The position numbers were made by a program, and so were the translations under genes. From contig NZ_JAUYFA010000005.1 of NCBI RefSeq assembly GCF_030691135.1, forward strand, positions 18,587 through 82,586: a DNA stretch of 64,000 nucleotides, in the 5' to 3' direction. Shown here one piece after another: positions 1-9,895 of the stretch; position 1 is the first letter of the stretch; every line of letters begins with the position of its first letter. Below the pieces are notes generated by a model that made no database searches, was not told where the DNA came from, and was given only the letters and a program-made list of their open reading frames with translations. This stretch comes from Phreatobacter sp. (GTDB lineage Bacteria > Pseudomonadota > Alphaproteobacteria > Rhizobiales > Phreatobacteraceae).

Positions 1-2
1 AG

Positions 3-254
3 GTGAACACGATGAACTCGCCGGTGATCGATGCCATCGGCCGCATCATCGCCCGTGGTACTGCCGACGGCTCGATCCGGGGCGGCCTCGATGCCCGCCA
101 CCTCTGGGTGACGATCATCGGCATCTGCTATTTTTTCTTCTCCAACATCTACACCTTGTCGGTGATCTTCGACGCCGACATGGAGGATCCCGTCTCCATC
201 GCCGCTCGGCGGGCACATGTGGTGGATTTCGTGCTCAGGGGCGTCAGGGCTTAG
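3..254 (+). CDS. TetR/AcrR family transcriptional regulator, C-terminal part (truncated by window start)
   Basis: Open at the left edge; C-terminal ligand-domain-like sequence GICYFFFSNIYTLSVIFDADMEDPVSIAARRAHVVDFVLRGVRA. Confidence 0.6.
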   Translation: MNTMNSPVIDAIGRIIARGTADGSIRGGLDARHLWVTIIGICYFFFSNIYTLSVIFDADMEDPVSIAARRAHVVDFVLRGVRA

Positions 255-263
255 GGGCCGCCT

Positions 264-1130
264 TCACACCACGCTTCGGTGCCGCGCGATGCAGGTCTGC
301 AGCACCTCGTCCATCGGACGCTGCCACCAGTCGAGCTCGGAGAAGATCTCGACCTCGGAGAAACCGGAAAAACCCTCGGCGTCGACCGCCGCCCGGATCT
401 TCTTCAGTTCTATCACCCCGTCACCCATCATGCCGCGATCAGTGAGGAGGTCGCGGGTCGGCACCAGCCAGTCGCAGACATGGTAGGCGAGGAGCCGCTC
501 CCGCCCTGCCCGGCGGATATCCCGGAAGAGATTGGGGTCCCACCAGATGTGATAGACGTCCGCCGCCACGCCGAGTGCACCGGTCTTTCCCGGGTCGAGC
601 CGGTCGCAGATGTCGAGGGCCTGTTCGAGCGTGTTCACGCAGGCCCGGTCGGCGGCATACATCGGATGCAGCGGCTCGATGGCGAGCGGCATGCCAGCGG
701 GCCTCGCGTATTCGAGCAACTCGCCGATGCCGTCCTCGACCTGGCGGCGCGCCGCACCGAGATCGTGCGAGACCCCCGAGCCCGGTCGCGAAAACTGCGG
801 CAGGCCGCCCACCACCAGCACCAGGCAGACGGCGCCCAGCGCGGCGGCCTCGTCGACGGCACGGCGGTTGTCGTCGCGCGCCTCCTGCCGCCGTGCCGCA
901 TCGGCCGGGAACATGCCGCCACGGCAATAACCGGACAGCTTCAGGCCATGGGCCTTTACCGCCTTGACCGCGGCGTCGAGACCCACGGTCGCCACCTGGT
1001 CGCGCCAGGGCGCGATTGCCTGGATGCCATGGCGGGCGCAGGCCGCGATGATGGCGAGGAGGTCGCCCTGCTTCCTCACCGTGGCTGTATTGATGGAGAG
1101 GAGCGAATGGTCGGTGGAAAAGTCGCGCAT
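264..1130 (-). CDS. Sugar phosphate isomerase/epimerase (AP-endonuclease-2-like TIM barrel)
   Basis: 288 aa; TIM-barrel motifs (PLHPMYAADRACVNT, GFSGFSEVEIFSE); co-directional with the downstream-coordinate sugar genes. Confidence 0.85.
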   Translation of the reverse strand: MRDFSTDHSLLSINTATVRKQGDLLAIIAACARHGIQAIAPWRDQVATVGLDAAVKAVKAHGLKLSGYCRGGMFPADAARRQEARDDNRRAVDEAAALGAVCLVLVVGGLPQFSRPGSGVSHDLGAARRQVEDGIGELLEYARPAGMPLAIEPLHPMYAADRACVNTLEQALDICDRLDPGKTGALGVAADVYHIWWDPNLFRDIRRAGRERLLAYHVCDWLVPTRDLLTDRGMMGDGVIELKKIRAAVDAEGFSGFSEVEIFSELDWWQRPMDEVLQTCIARHRSVV

Positions 1131-1167
1131 GGGAGCGTCCGCGGGTCAGGCCGTGTTCCTCATCGCG

Positions 1168-1252
1168 TCATGCCCGGGCTCGTCCCGGGCATCCATGACT
1201 TGAACACGGCGCCAAAGGAATTCGTGGATGCCCGGCCCAAGGCCGGGCATGA
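1168..1252. repeat. Pair of REP-like palindromes in inverted orientation (BIME-like)
   Basis: ATGCCCGGG-CTCGT-CCCGGGCAT (1170-1192) and ATGCCCGGCC-CAA-GGCCGGGCAT (1228-1250); flanks GTCATG..GCATCCA and TGGATGC..GCATGAC are mutually inverted. Confidence 0.8.
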
Positions 1253-1288
1253 CGGCGAGACGGGCGGCGCCTCGTCTCGAAACGGCCC

Positions 1289-2473
1289 TCACGCCACGCC
1301 GCGCGTCGCCATCACCGCGGCCATCCGCGCCGCGGCCATGTCGGGGTCGCGGAATATCCCGGCCTGGTCGGCGAGGCGGAACAGCTCGGCGAGGTGCTGC
1401 GTCGAACGCGTGCTCTCCTGGCCGCCGACCATGGTGAAATGGTCCTGGTGGCCGTTGAGATAGGCGACGAAGACGACGCCGGTCTTGTAGAACCGCGTCG
1501 GCGCCTTGAAGATGTGCCGCGACAGCGGAACCGTCGGTGCGAAAATTTCGTGGAAGGTGGCGGTGTCGCCGTCCGCCAGCGCCGAGAGCGCCCCCGCCGC
1601 GGCGGGGGCGATGGCGTCGAAGATGCCGAGCAGGGCGTGGGAGAAGCCCTTCTCGTCGCCGGCGATCAGCTCCGCATAGTTGAAGTCGTCGCCGGTATAC
1701 ATCTTGATGCCGGGCGCCAGGCGCCGCCGCATTGCGACCTCCTTGTCCTTGTCGAGGAGGGAGATCTTGACGCCGTCCACCTTGGCGGCGTTGCGGTTGA
1801 TCACGTCCACCGCGGTGTCCATGGCGGCGTCGAGATCGGGCGTACCCCAATAGCCGGACAGGGCGGGATCGAACATGTCGCCGAGCCAGTGGATGATCAC
1901 CGGCTGTGCCGACTGCGACAGGATTCGGTCATAGACGCGACCGTAATCGTCGGGGCTCTTCGCGACGCGCGCGAGCGCCCGCGAGGCCATGAGGATGATC
2001 CTCCCGCCGAGCGCCTCGATGGCCTCGAACTGGGTCTCGTAGGCGCGGATGACGTCGTCGACCGAACGCGCCGCGGCGAGGTCGAGATGGTCGGTCCCCG
2101 CCCCCGAAAACACCACCGCCCCCGGCGTCGCCTTGGCCTGCCGCACCGAACGCCCGATCAGGTCGAGCGCTCCGGCCCAGTCGAGACCCATGCCGCGCTG
2201 GGCGGTGTCCATGGCTTCGGCGACGCCGAGGCCGAGGCCCCAGAGATAGTCGCGGTAGGCGATGGTGCGGTCCCAGTCGATGGCGTTGGTCAGCCAGGGA
2301 TCATTGTCGGCGAGTGGATCGGCGACCATGTGGGTCGCCGCCAGCGCCACGCGGTTCAGCGGCCGGGTGATCTTGTCGGGGAAGTTCCTCGGCACCGAGA
2401 GCCGATAGGTCTCGATCCCGCGATCGACGGTCGGCAAGCGCACCGCGGCGGCTGTCTTCGGCTTGTCGAGCAT
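1289..2473 (-). CDS. DUF993 family protein (dihydrodipicolinate synthase-like TIM barrel)
   Basis: ORF trimmed to ATG at 2473 (MLDKPKTAAAVRLPTVDRGIETYRL); upstream part of the ORF overlaps the next gene antisense-free but out of frame with it. Confidence 0.75.
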   Translation of the reverse strand: MLDKPKTAAAVRLPTVDRGIETYRLSVPRNFPDKITRPLNRVALAATHMVADPLADNDPWLTNAIDWDRTIAYRDYLWGLGLGVAEAMDTAQRGMGLDWAGALDLIGRSVRQAKATPGAVVFSGAGTDHLDLAAARSVDDVIRAYETQFEAIEALGGRIILMASRALARVAKSPDDYGRVYDRILSQSAQPVIIHWLGDMFDPALSGYWGTPDLDAAMDTAVDVINRNAAKVDGVKISLLDKDKEVAMRRRLAPGIKMYTGDDFNYAELIAGDEKGFSHALLGIFDAIAPAAAGALSALADGDTATFHEIFAPTVPLSRHIFKAPTRFYKTGVVFVAYLNGHQDHFTMVGGQESTRSTQHLAELFRLADQAGIFRDPDMAAARMAAVMATRGVA

Positions 2474-2487
2474 GGTCGCCTCCCTCC

Positions 2488-3636
2488 TCAAACCGTCAGT
2501 TTCGGAACGTCGATCCAGCGACGCTCCTTCGAGCTCTGCAGCGCGCATTCGACCAGTTGCACGCCCTTGGCGCCTTCCATCAGCGTGTAGGAATAGGGTG
2601 CGTCCTCCACCACGTGGCGGATGAACATCTCCCACTGGGTCTTGAAGCCGTTGTCGTAGACCTGGTTGTCCGGCATCTTCTGCCAGGTCGAGCGGAAGTC
2701 GATGGTCTGTTTCTGATCCGGATTCCACACCGGGCGCGGCGTCGCGTTGCGCGGCTGGATCACGCAGTCATGGAGGCCGGCGACGGCCGAGCCGAGCGTC
2801 CCGTCGACATTGAAGGTGACGAGGTCGTCGCGATAGACGCGCGTCACCCAGCTCATGTTCATATGGGCGATGACGCCGCCGTCGAGCTCGAAGGTCGCAT
2901 AGGCCGAGTCGTCGGCTGTCGCCTTGTAGGGCTTGCCGTTCTCGTCCCAACGCTCGGGAATGTGGGTGGCGCCGAGGCAGGAGACGGATTTCACCTCGCC
3001 GAAGAGGTTGTCCAGCACATAGCGCCAGTGGCAGACCATATCGAGGATCATGCCGCCGCCGTCCTCGCTGCGGTAGTTCCACGAGGGCCGCTGGGCCGCC
3101 TGCCAGTCGCCCTCGAAGACCCAGTAGCCGAACTCGCCTCGGACCGAGAGCATCTTGCCGAAGAAGCCGCTGTCGCGCAGCGACTTCAGCTTCATGAGGC
3201 CCGGCAGGAACAGCTTGTCCTGCACCGTGCCGTTCTTGACGCCCTTGTCGCGGGCGAGCCGCACGATCCTGAGGGCCTCCGGCAGGTTGGTCGAGATCGG
3301 CTTCTCGCAATAGATGTGCTTGCCGGCATGGATCGCCTGTTCCAGCAGGGTCGGGCGCATCTGCGTCGTCGCCGCGTCGAAGAAGATCTGGTTCTGCGGA
3401 TCGGCGATCGCCGCATCGAGATCGGTCGACCAGCGCTCGACGCCGTTGGCCTTGGCGAGTTGCGCCACCTTGTCGGCGTTCCGCCCGATGAGGATCGGGT
3501 CGAGCTGGACGCGGCTGCCATCCGACATCAGCACGCCGCCCTGGGCGCGGATGGCGGCGACGGAGCGCACGAGGTGCTGGTTGGTGCCCATGCGGCCGGT
3601 CACGCCGTGCATCACGACACCGAGGGTCCTGGTCAT
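2488..3636 (-). CDS. Gfo/Idh/MocA family oxidoreductase
   Basis: 382 aa; N-terminal Rossmann segment, EKPISTNLPEALRIVRLA motif (EKP). Confidence 0.9.
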   Translation of the reverse strand: MTRTLGVVMHGVTGRMGTNQHLVRSVAAIRAQGGVLMSDGSRVQLDPILIGRNADKVAQLAKANGVERWSTDLDAAIADPQNQIFFDAATTQMRPTLLEQAIHAGKHIYCEKPISTNLPEALRIVRLARDKGVKNGTVQDKLFLPGLMKLKSLRDSGFFGKMLSVRGEFGYWVFEGDWQAAQRPSWNYRSEDGGGMILDMVCHWRYVLDNLFGEVKSVSCLGATHIPERWDENGKPYKATADDSAYATFELDGGVIAHMNMSWVTRVYRDDLVTFNVDGTLGSAVAGLHDCVIQPRNATPRPVWNPDQKQTIDFRSTWQKMPDNQVYDNGFKTQWEMFIRHVVEDAPYSYTLMEGAKGVQLVECALQSSKERRWIDVPKLTV

Positions 3637-5033
3637 GCGGGTTGTCCTTCTGGGGAGAGCATCGAAAGAGGCAGGAGAGACGAAAGGTCCGGCACGGCGC
3701 CCGAGGCGAAGCCCGGTCCGTCGAGGCCGGCGAGGTTGAGGTTGCCGCTGCCGACGGCGAGACGCACGCGGTCGGTGCGGGCATAGAGGCCGGGATGGGC
3801 CGCGAGGAAACCATCCGCCTCCGCCTCGGGCGCCGGTCCGAAACCATCGACATAATGATGGCCGTTGCGCTCGACGTGGGTCAGGCCGAGGGCGGCGACG
3901 AAAGCCGTGTCCTGCTGCACGGCGAGCCCCGGCTGGCAGGTCAGATCCTCCGCGGAGACGAGGTAGCGGGGCTCAACCGCCTCGCCGTTCCAGACCGCGA
4001 CGCGCGCGGCATTGAGCAGCGCCTTGTAGAAGCCCTTGCAGCATTTCGACGACACGCCGCGGTAGCCGAGCGCCCGCGCGCGCGGGAAGGCGTCGTAGCT
4101 GTCGTCGGCCTCGTCGATGATGACGCCGCGGGCAGCGACCAAGGGGTCGAGCGCATTCTCGAAGGTGACCCGCCGGTCATAGGGCTGCTCGATGAAGAGA
4201 AGGCGGGAATTCAGGGTGCCGAGACGGGGCTCGGCATCCACCATCTCGAGAAGGGCGAGGAGATCGCCGGGCGCATATTGCTCGTTGGCGTCGACGGTCA
4301 CGCGATAGTCCGCGCAACGCCGGTCCAGCAGCGCCGCGATCTCGACGAGCCGCCGGCAGTCGGCCTGCGGGTCGCCGCCGAGCTTGATCTTGAAGTAGCG
4401 GAGGGCTGCGGCATCGAGTTCACCGGCGAGGCTATCGGCCCCCTCGATCCGGTCCATCAGACCGACCGTGTGGCGCAAGGCGATGCTGCGGCCGGGCGAA
4501 AGCGCCGCCAGCCGCGCGTCGATCGCGGCCTGGTCGAGATCCGGCGTCAGCCGTGCGTCGAGCCCCACACCGTTGCCCGCCAGCACGGTGACGAAGCTCC
4601 GGCCCATGGCCTTCGACAGGCCGTCCAGCACGGCCTTGTCGATCTGCGCGACGCCGAATGCGGCGGAGAGCGGCGTGACGTCCGCCTCGCGGGCCCAGGC
4701 GAGCTGCCGCCCGTGGAGGTCGCCATGGAGGCCGAAGGCTGTATCGCGGCCGCGGAGGCTGCCCGCCTGGTCGACCGCATGGGCGAGGCTCGCCGCGAGG
4801 TCGCGAACCGTCTGGTCGGTCATGCGCTCGGGCCGCTTGTCGAACCATTTCGGCGGCATGAGCTCGGCCGTCATGCCGGTGGCCCGGCCATGGCCCTCGA
4901 CCTCCAGGTCCACGGTGACGAAGGCCTGGTAGGCTCCCTCCACCGTCACGGCGCCGAAGCGGAACGGCCGGACGAACGGCGTCCAGCGCACAAAGGCGCG
5001 GAGGTCGTCGAGGCGGATGAAAGGTGCGCTCAT
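3633..5033 (-). CDS. Mandelate racemase / enolase superfamily protein
   Basis: Trimmed to ATG at 5033 (MSAPFIRLDDLRAF); KIKLGGD and VTVDANEQY motifs; 4-nt overlap with the next gene start. Confidence 0.8.
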   Translation of the reverse strand: MSAPFIRLDDLRAFVRWTPFVRPFRFGAVTVEGAYQAFVTVDLEVEGHGRATGMTAELMPPKWFDKRPERMTDQTVRDLAASLAHAVDQAGSLRGRDTAFGLHGDLHGRQLAWAREADVTPLSAAFGVAQIDKAVLDGLSKAMGRSFVTVLAGNGVGLDARLTPDLDQAAIDARLAALSPGRSIALRHTVGLMDRIEGADSLAGELDAAALRYFKIKLGGDPQADCRRLVEIAALLDRRCADYRVTVDANEQYAPGDLLALLEMVDAEPRLGTLNSRLLFIEQPYDRRVTFENALDPLVAARGVIIDEADDSYDAFPRARALGYRGVSSKCCKGFYKALLNAARVAVWNGEAVEPRYLVSAEDLTCQPGLAVQQDTAFVAALGLTHVERNGHHYVDGFGPAPEAEADGFLAAHPGLYARTDRVRLAVGSGNLNLAGLDGPGFASGAVPDLSSLLPLSMLSPEGQPA

Positions 5034-5098
5034 CGCGCCCCCGATCCCGTCGTCACCCGGACCATGAGCTTCTCTCCCGGCGGCCCTCTGGTGGAGCC

Positions 5099-5122
5099 GT
5101 AATTCACTCACTGGTTACTTAC
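5099..5122. promoter_or_regulatory. Candidate operator (imperfect inverted repeat) upstream of the 5033-264 operon
   Basis: Minus strand GTAAGTAACC-AGTG-AGTGAATTAC, 7 of 10 arm positions pair; lies in the divergent intergenic region. Confidence 0.35.
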
Positions 5123-5279
5123 AAAGAGGGGCAGGGCGAAGTCAAGCGGGGGCGCCGACCGAAACGCGCGCGGCCACCGGGCCGCGCCTGCGTAACGTTC
5201 CGACCCCGCAGGACGAAAACACCGCGAGCCGAACGGGGTCGTCACCCTGATCACACCGGATCGGCAGGAGAGAACCGCG

Positions 5280-6203
5280 ATGACTGCCTCCGTTCGGTTG
5301 TCGCGGCAGATCGGAATTCTGATGATCGCCCCTGACAGCCTCGCCCTTTTGCCGACCGCCCCGCTCCTCGTCTTCGGCGGGCCCTATTCCAACCTCCAGG
5401 CGATGCAGGCTCTGCTCGCCGAAGCCGCCCGCCTCGGCATTTCCGGCGACAGGATCGTCTGCACCGGCGACATCGTCGCCTATGGCGCCGATCCCGCCGC
5501 CTGCTGTGACCTGGCGATGGCCAGCGGCATGCATGTGCTGATGGGCAATTGCGAGCAGAACCTTGCGGCCGGCAGTGCCGATTGCGGGTGCGGCTTCGAC
5601 GAGGGGACGGAATGCGACCGCCTGTCGAGCGCCTGGTATGCCTATGCGGCCGGACAGATCTCGTCTGCCCACCAGCAGTTCATGGCTGCCTGTCCGCAGC
5701 GGATCACCATCGGCTTGCCGGATGGGCGTCGGCTCGCGGTGATCCACGGCGGCGCCTCGGACATCAGCCGCTTCCTGTTCGCTTCGACGGACGACGCGGT
5801 GCTGGCGGACGAGATCGCCGATACCGGCTGCGACGGCGTCATTGCCGGCCATTGCGGCATCCCTTTCGTCCGCGAAGTCGGGGCCGGCCTCTGGCTCAAT
5901 GCCGGAGCCATCGGCATGCCGGCCCATGACGGCACCCCGCGCGTCTGGTTTTCCGTTCTGACGCTGGAGCCGGACGGACTGCGCGTGGACATCCGCCCTC
6001 TGTCCTATGATCAGGCGGGCGCCGCAGCGGCGATGCGCGCCGCGCGGCTCCCCGAGGGCTATGCCGCCGGACTGGAGACTGGTCTCTGGCCCTCGGAGGA
6101 TGTCCTTCCCCCGGCCGAGAAGGCCAGCCGCGGCGTGCCGTTGCAGCCGGTCACGCATCTCTGGCGGGCGGAGGTTGCGACAAGACGGTCAGGCACCGGC
6201 TGA
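5280..6203 (+). CDS. Metallophosphoesterase family protein with divergent metal-binding motifs
   Basis: GDIVAYGADP, GNCE, IHGG motifs; first motif reads GGPYSN, last reads GHCG; plausible RBS before 5280. Confidence 0.75.
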   Translation: MTASVRLSRQIGILMIAPDSLALLPTAPLLVFGGPYSNLQAMQALLAEAARLGISGDRIVCTGDIVAYGADPAACCDLAMASGMHVLMGNCEQNLAAGSADCGCGFDEGTECDRLSSAWYAYAAGQISSAHQQFMAACPQRITIGLPDGRRLAVIHGGASDISRFLFASTDDAVLADEIADTGCDGVIAGHCGIPFVREVGAGLWLNAGAIGMPAHDGTPRVWFSVLTLEPDGLRVDIRPLSYDQAGAAAAMRAARLPEGYAAGLETGLWPSEDVLPPAEKASRGVPLQPVTHLWRAEVATRRSGTG

Positions 6204-6364
6204 GCCGTACACGGTGCAGCCGGCGCTGCCTGTCCGGGGTCGAGGTCCTGCGACCTTTTCCGCCACCCTGCCGAACCGCTCGTCGAGAAGCATCTCGATG
6301 TTGCGGCAGCCGTGGGTGGCACGATCGCGCGATGGGTCGGGGGGCGGTGTCGCCTCCCTCAGGA

Positions 6365-8791
6365 TCAGGCGGCCAGGACCGTCTCGATGCTGCGCGGCAG
6401 CTTGGCGAGCGGGGTGTCGAAGGCGATTCCGGTTCCGCCGTCATTGACCCAGATGACGCGGCCCTTGGCGGCAATGCCGTCCAGAACCAGCACGAGGGCG
6501 CTGCCCGGGGCAGCGTCGATCACCGCATCGAGCCGGGCGCCCTCACGGCTGATGTCGACGACCTCCACATCGAGCTGACGACCCTTGAGTTCGATCGTGC
6601 CGGGTTCACACAGGGTCGTGCGGCTGGTCCGGCGCCGTTCGGACAGGTCGGCGTTGACGCTGTCGAGGAAGCCCGCAACCGAATTCGCCAGGGCATCGGA
6701 GGCCTCCCCAAGCGACTGGGCCGTGTTCATGACACGAGTCACCTCCCCGGTGGTGTCGGAAGCCGACGAGGCGACACCTTCCACATTGGCCGTCACGATC
6801 TGGCTGCCGTCTGCGGCACGCGCCACGTTCTGGGCGATCTCGCGGGTCGCCGCATCCTGTTCCTCGACCGCGGCTGCAATGGCAGCGTTCAGGGACGAGA
6901 TGTCGGCGATGCGGACCGCCATCGCGCCAATGGCACTGACCGCAGTATCGGTCGACGACTGGATGGCGAAGATCTGCGCGGCGATCTCGTCCGTGGCGCG
7001 CGCCGTCTGCGTGGCGAGGCTCTTCACCTCGCTCGCCACGACCGCGAAGCCGCGTCCTGCTTCGCCGGCACGGGCCGCCTCGATCGTGGCGTTGAGCGCC
7101 AGGAGGTTGGTCTGGTCGGCGATGCTGCGGATCAGTTCGACAACCCGGCCGATGGACTTGGCACCCTCGGCGAGGGTGGTCACGTCGTCATTGGTGGCGA
7201 GCGCCTGCTGGCGGACCTCGTTGACGATGGCGCTGGCCTTGTGGGCCTGGCCGGCGATCTCACGGATCGAGACGCCGAGTTCTTCGGAGGCGGCAGCGAT
7301 CGTCTGGGTGTTGCCGTTGGCGTCCGTCGAGGCGGAGCTGGCTCGCGTGGCCTGATCGAGCGTCGTCGCGGCGACACGGGACAGGACCGCCGCGGCCGAC
7401 CGCATGGACGTGGTGCCGTTCGACAGATTGGAGATGACGCCGGACACCTCGCCTTTGAACTGCTCGACCAGCATTTCCATATTGGTCCGGCGGGCCATGT
7501 CGCGATCGCGTTGGCGGCGCGCCTGCGCCTCCAGCCTCTCGCGGCGGATGGCGTTTTCGCGAAACACGCCGACGGCACGCGACATCAGGCCGATCTCGTC
7601 GCCGCGATCGAGCCCCACGAGGGAGATGTCGTGCTTGCCGCGGGCGAGAGCCCCCATGTCGGCCACCAGAGCGACGATCGGCCGGGTCAACGTCTGGGCG
7701 ACGAGATAGCCGAGCACGCCGACAGCCAGAAGGACGAGCAGGGCGATGACGATCAGGTTCTGGCGAAGCGCGTTGACGGGCGCCAGGGCCTCGCTTTCGG
7801 CCTGCGTGGCCGTGACCGCCCAGCGCAGGTCGCCGAACTTGAACGGGACCGAAGCCACCAGGCTCGCCCCGTCCCGGTAGGTCATGTCGCCGCTGCCGGC
7901 CTGACCGCGCAGGGACTGGGTGATAACAGGCGCCTGGACGCTGGTCTTCAGGATGTCGCTGGAACCGGTCGCGGTGAAACGGGAATTGGACCTCATCAGC
8001 CCGTCCTGTCCAACGATGATCGCATCGCCGGTGGTGCCGAGACCATGGGGAGCGTTCATCACCGCGTTGATGCGGTCGACGGGCATCTGATAGGCGAAAA
8101 CGCCGATCGTCTTGCCGTTCTCGTCGGTGATGGGCGTGGAAATGAACGAGGCGGGAACATTGTCGGACGGCGCATAGGCGCGGAAGTCGGTCACATGAAC
8201 GGCACCGGCAGCCAGAGCGAGGCCGTTGCGGAAGGCGACGCCGAGATCGCTGTCGCGCCACTCGCCCGAAACGAGATTGGTCGCGTAATCACGCTCCTTG
8301 AACACGGAATAGACGAGGTTGCCCGCCGTGTCGAAGACGAAGACGTCGTAATAGCCGCGCTCGCGCTGGAGACGATGGAACCAGGGGTGCAGCCGGGCGT
8401 GGTTGCGGGAATAGGCAGAACCGTCGCCGGCATCGGCGAGTTCGTCCTTCTTGCCGGTCGGATGAGGATTGGCGTCGATGTAGAGCCGCTGCAGACTGGC
8501 CTCGGCGTTCGGACCCAGGTCGCGCCAGGACGAGGAAAAGCTGCGCACCGCATCGCGCGCCATGTCGCTCCCGGCAATGAGCAACGTGTCTTCGCGAATC
8601 GCGCTGAAATAGCTCTCGAGTGCCTTTTGGCGCTCGGTCGCCACTGCGACCATCGACTGCTGGATCATCGCGATCGAATTCGTGCGTGCCGCCATGAAAG
8701 ACGATATGCCCATCACGGCTGCCGTCGTCATTGCAGCCGCGACGACCAGCGCGGGGATCTTGACGCTCATGCGTATGCTGGCCAAGGTCAT
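6365..8791 (-). CDS. Methyl-accepting chemotaxis protein with Cache sensor, HAMP, MCP signalling and C-terminal PilZ domain
   Basis: 808 aa; N-terminal TM, Cache-like region, HAMP, MCP hairpin ([40 protein letters not shown]), PilZ motifs RRTSR and DISREG. Confidence 0.93.
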   Translation of the reverse strand: MTLASIRMSVKIPALVVAAAMTTAAVMGISSFMAARTNSIAMIQQSMVAVATERQKALESYFSAIREDTLLIAGSDMARDAVRSFSSSWRDLGPNAEASLQRLYIDANPHPTGKKDELADAGDGSAYSRNHARLHPWFHRLQRERGYYDVFVFDTAGNLVYSVFKERDYATNLVSGEWRDSDLGVAFRNGLALAAGAVHVTDFRAYAPSDNVPASFISTPITDENGKTIGVFAYQMPVDRINAVMNAPHGLGTTGDAIIVGQDGLMRSNSRFTATGSSDILKTSVQAPVITQSLRGQAGSGDMTYRDGASLVASVPFKFGDLRWAVTATQAESEALAPVNALRQNLIVIALLVLLAVGVLGYLVAQTLTRPIVALVADMGALARGKHDISLVGLDRGDEIGLMSRAVGVFRENAIRRERLEAQARRQRDRDMARRTNMEMLVEQFKGEVSGVISNLSNGTTSMRSAAAVLSRVAATTLDQATRASSASTDANGNTQTIAAASEELGVSIREIAGQAHKASAIVNEVRQQALATNDDVTTLAEGAKSIGRVVELIRSIADQTNLLALNATIEAARAGEAGRGFAVVASEVKSLATQTARATDEIAAQIFAIQSSTDTAVSAIGAMAVRIADISSLNAAIAAAVEEQDAATREIAQNVARAADGSQIVTANVEGVASSASDTTGEVTRVMNTAQSLGEASDALANSVAGFLDSVNADLSERRRTSRTTLCEPGTIELKGRQLDVEVVDISREGARLDAVIDAAPGSALVLVLDGIAAKGRVIWVNDGGTGIAFDTPLAKLPRSIETVLAA

Positions 8792-8938
8792 GGGTCGGCA
8801 CTCTCGATTGATCTCATCGCAATTTATCGATAGCGCTTAAATTTTTTGTAAATCGTGAGCCTAGATATTCCCTTGCGGCGTCAAGACCATCTAAAGTGAC
8901 GTTAGGGCATTATTGTCGAAGTCCCCTCGCCGACGGAT

Positions 8939-9826
8939 GTGACAAATTTGATGCCGAAGAAGATGGACGGCATATTGCTGGTGACGCTCGCCTGGCTGGT
9001 CAGGATCGGCCTGTTCCGCAGCGTCATCGCGGTCACGGCCGTGTCCATCGCCCTGTCGCTGGCGTTCACGGGCCTGCATCTGCAGGTCTTCCTGGCCGAA
9101 CCGGTACCTTACGACCAATGGGTCTTTACAGCGATCGCCGTGCCGTCGATCGTCGCGCCGCTGGTCTCCTCGGCCGTCCTGTCTCTCGCCTACCGCCTCA
9201 TAGCGGCGCAGACGGCCCTCGAACTTGCGGTGCGCACTGACCACCTGACCGGCATCGGCAATCGTCGGGCCTTCTTCGACCTCGCAGAGCGTGAGCTCGC
9301 GCGTTTCGTCCGCGGCGGGAAGTCCTTCAGCATCCTCATCGTCGACGTCGATCACTTCAAGACGCTGAACGACCGGCATGGCCATGCCGCGGGTGATGAG
9401 GCGCTCATTGCGATCGCGACGCTGTGCGCGTCCATCCTCCGACGCTCCGACCTGTTCTGCCGGTGGGGAGGCGAGGAGTTCATCGCCCTGCTCCCCGATA
9501 CGGAAATGGGCGATGCCGTCAAGGTCGCCGAGAAACTCAGGACGGCGATGCACGGTCTGGTTCCGGCGAGCGGCCATGAATTGACCTGCAGCATCGGCGC
9601 CGCCACCAGTACGACAGGCCGGCACAAGCTCGACGAGATCATCCGGGAGGCCGATCGGCAACTCTATCTGGCAAAGGCCCAGGGCCGCGACCGGACGATG
9701 CCGCAGCCGCCCGGCCTGCCCGCCCACCCTATGGCGGCCCGAGGCCGGTCGGCGATCGAGGGGAATGCAACCAGCAGGCGCGGCGGACCGGATCCCGTCC
9801 TCGACGGTGGCCTCCCCTCCGTCTAG
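8939..9826 (+). CDS. Membrane-anchored diguanylate cyclase (GGDEF)
   Basis: TM helices then GGDEF domain with RWGGEEF active site and RRSD I-site 5 aa upstream; GTG start as in the track, ATG 8951 is an alternative. Confidence 0.92.
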   Translation: MTNLMPKKMDGILLVTLAWLVRIGLFRSVIAVTAVSIALSLAFTGLHLQVFLAEPVPYDQWVFTAIAVPSIVAPLVSSAVLSLAYRLIAAQTALELAVRTDHLTGIGNRRAFFDLAERELARFVRGGKSFSILIVDVDHFKTLNDRHGHAAGDEALIAIATLCASILRRSDLFCRWGGEEFIALLPDTEMGDAVKVAEKLRTAMHGLVPASGHELTCSIGAATSTTGRHKLDEIIREADRQLYLAKAQGRDRTMPQPPGLPAHPMAARGRSAIEGNATSRRGGPDPVLDGGLPSV

Positions 9827-9895
9827 TGCCGGCTCCGCGGCGCGCTTGATCCGCAACAAAGCAGGCACGACGTGGATCTGGGAGGAGAGAGCGTC

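Noticed and set aside
6332-8833. 833-aa plus-strand ORF
   Set aside because: Antisense shadow of the MCP gene; low-complexity D/R/G/H-rich composition typical of reverse-frame translation in high-GC DNA.
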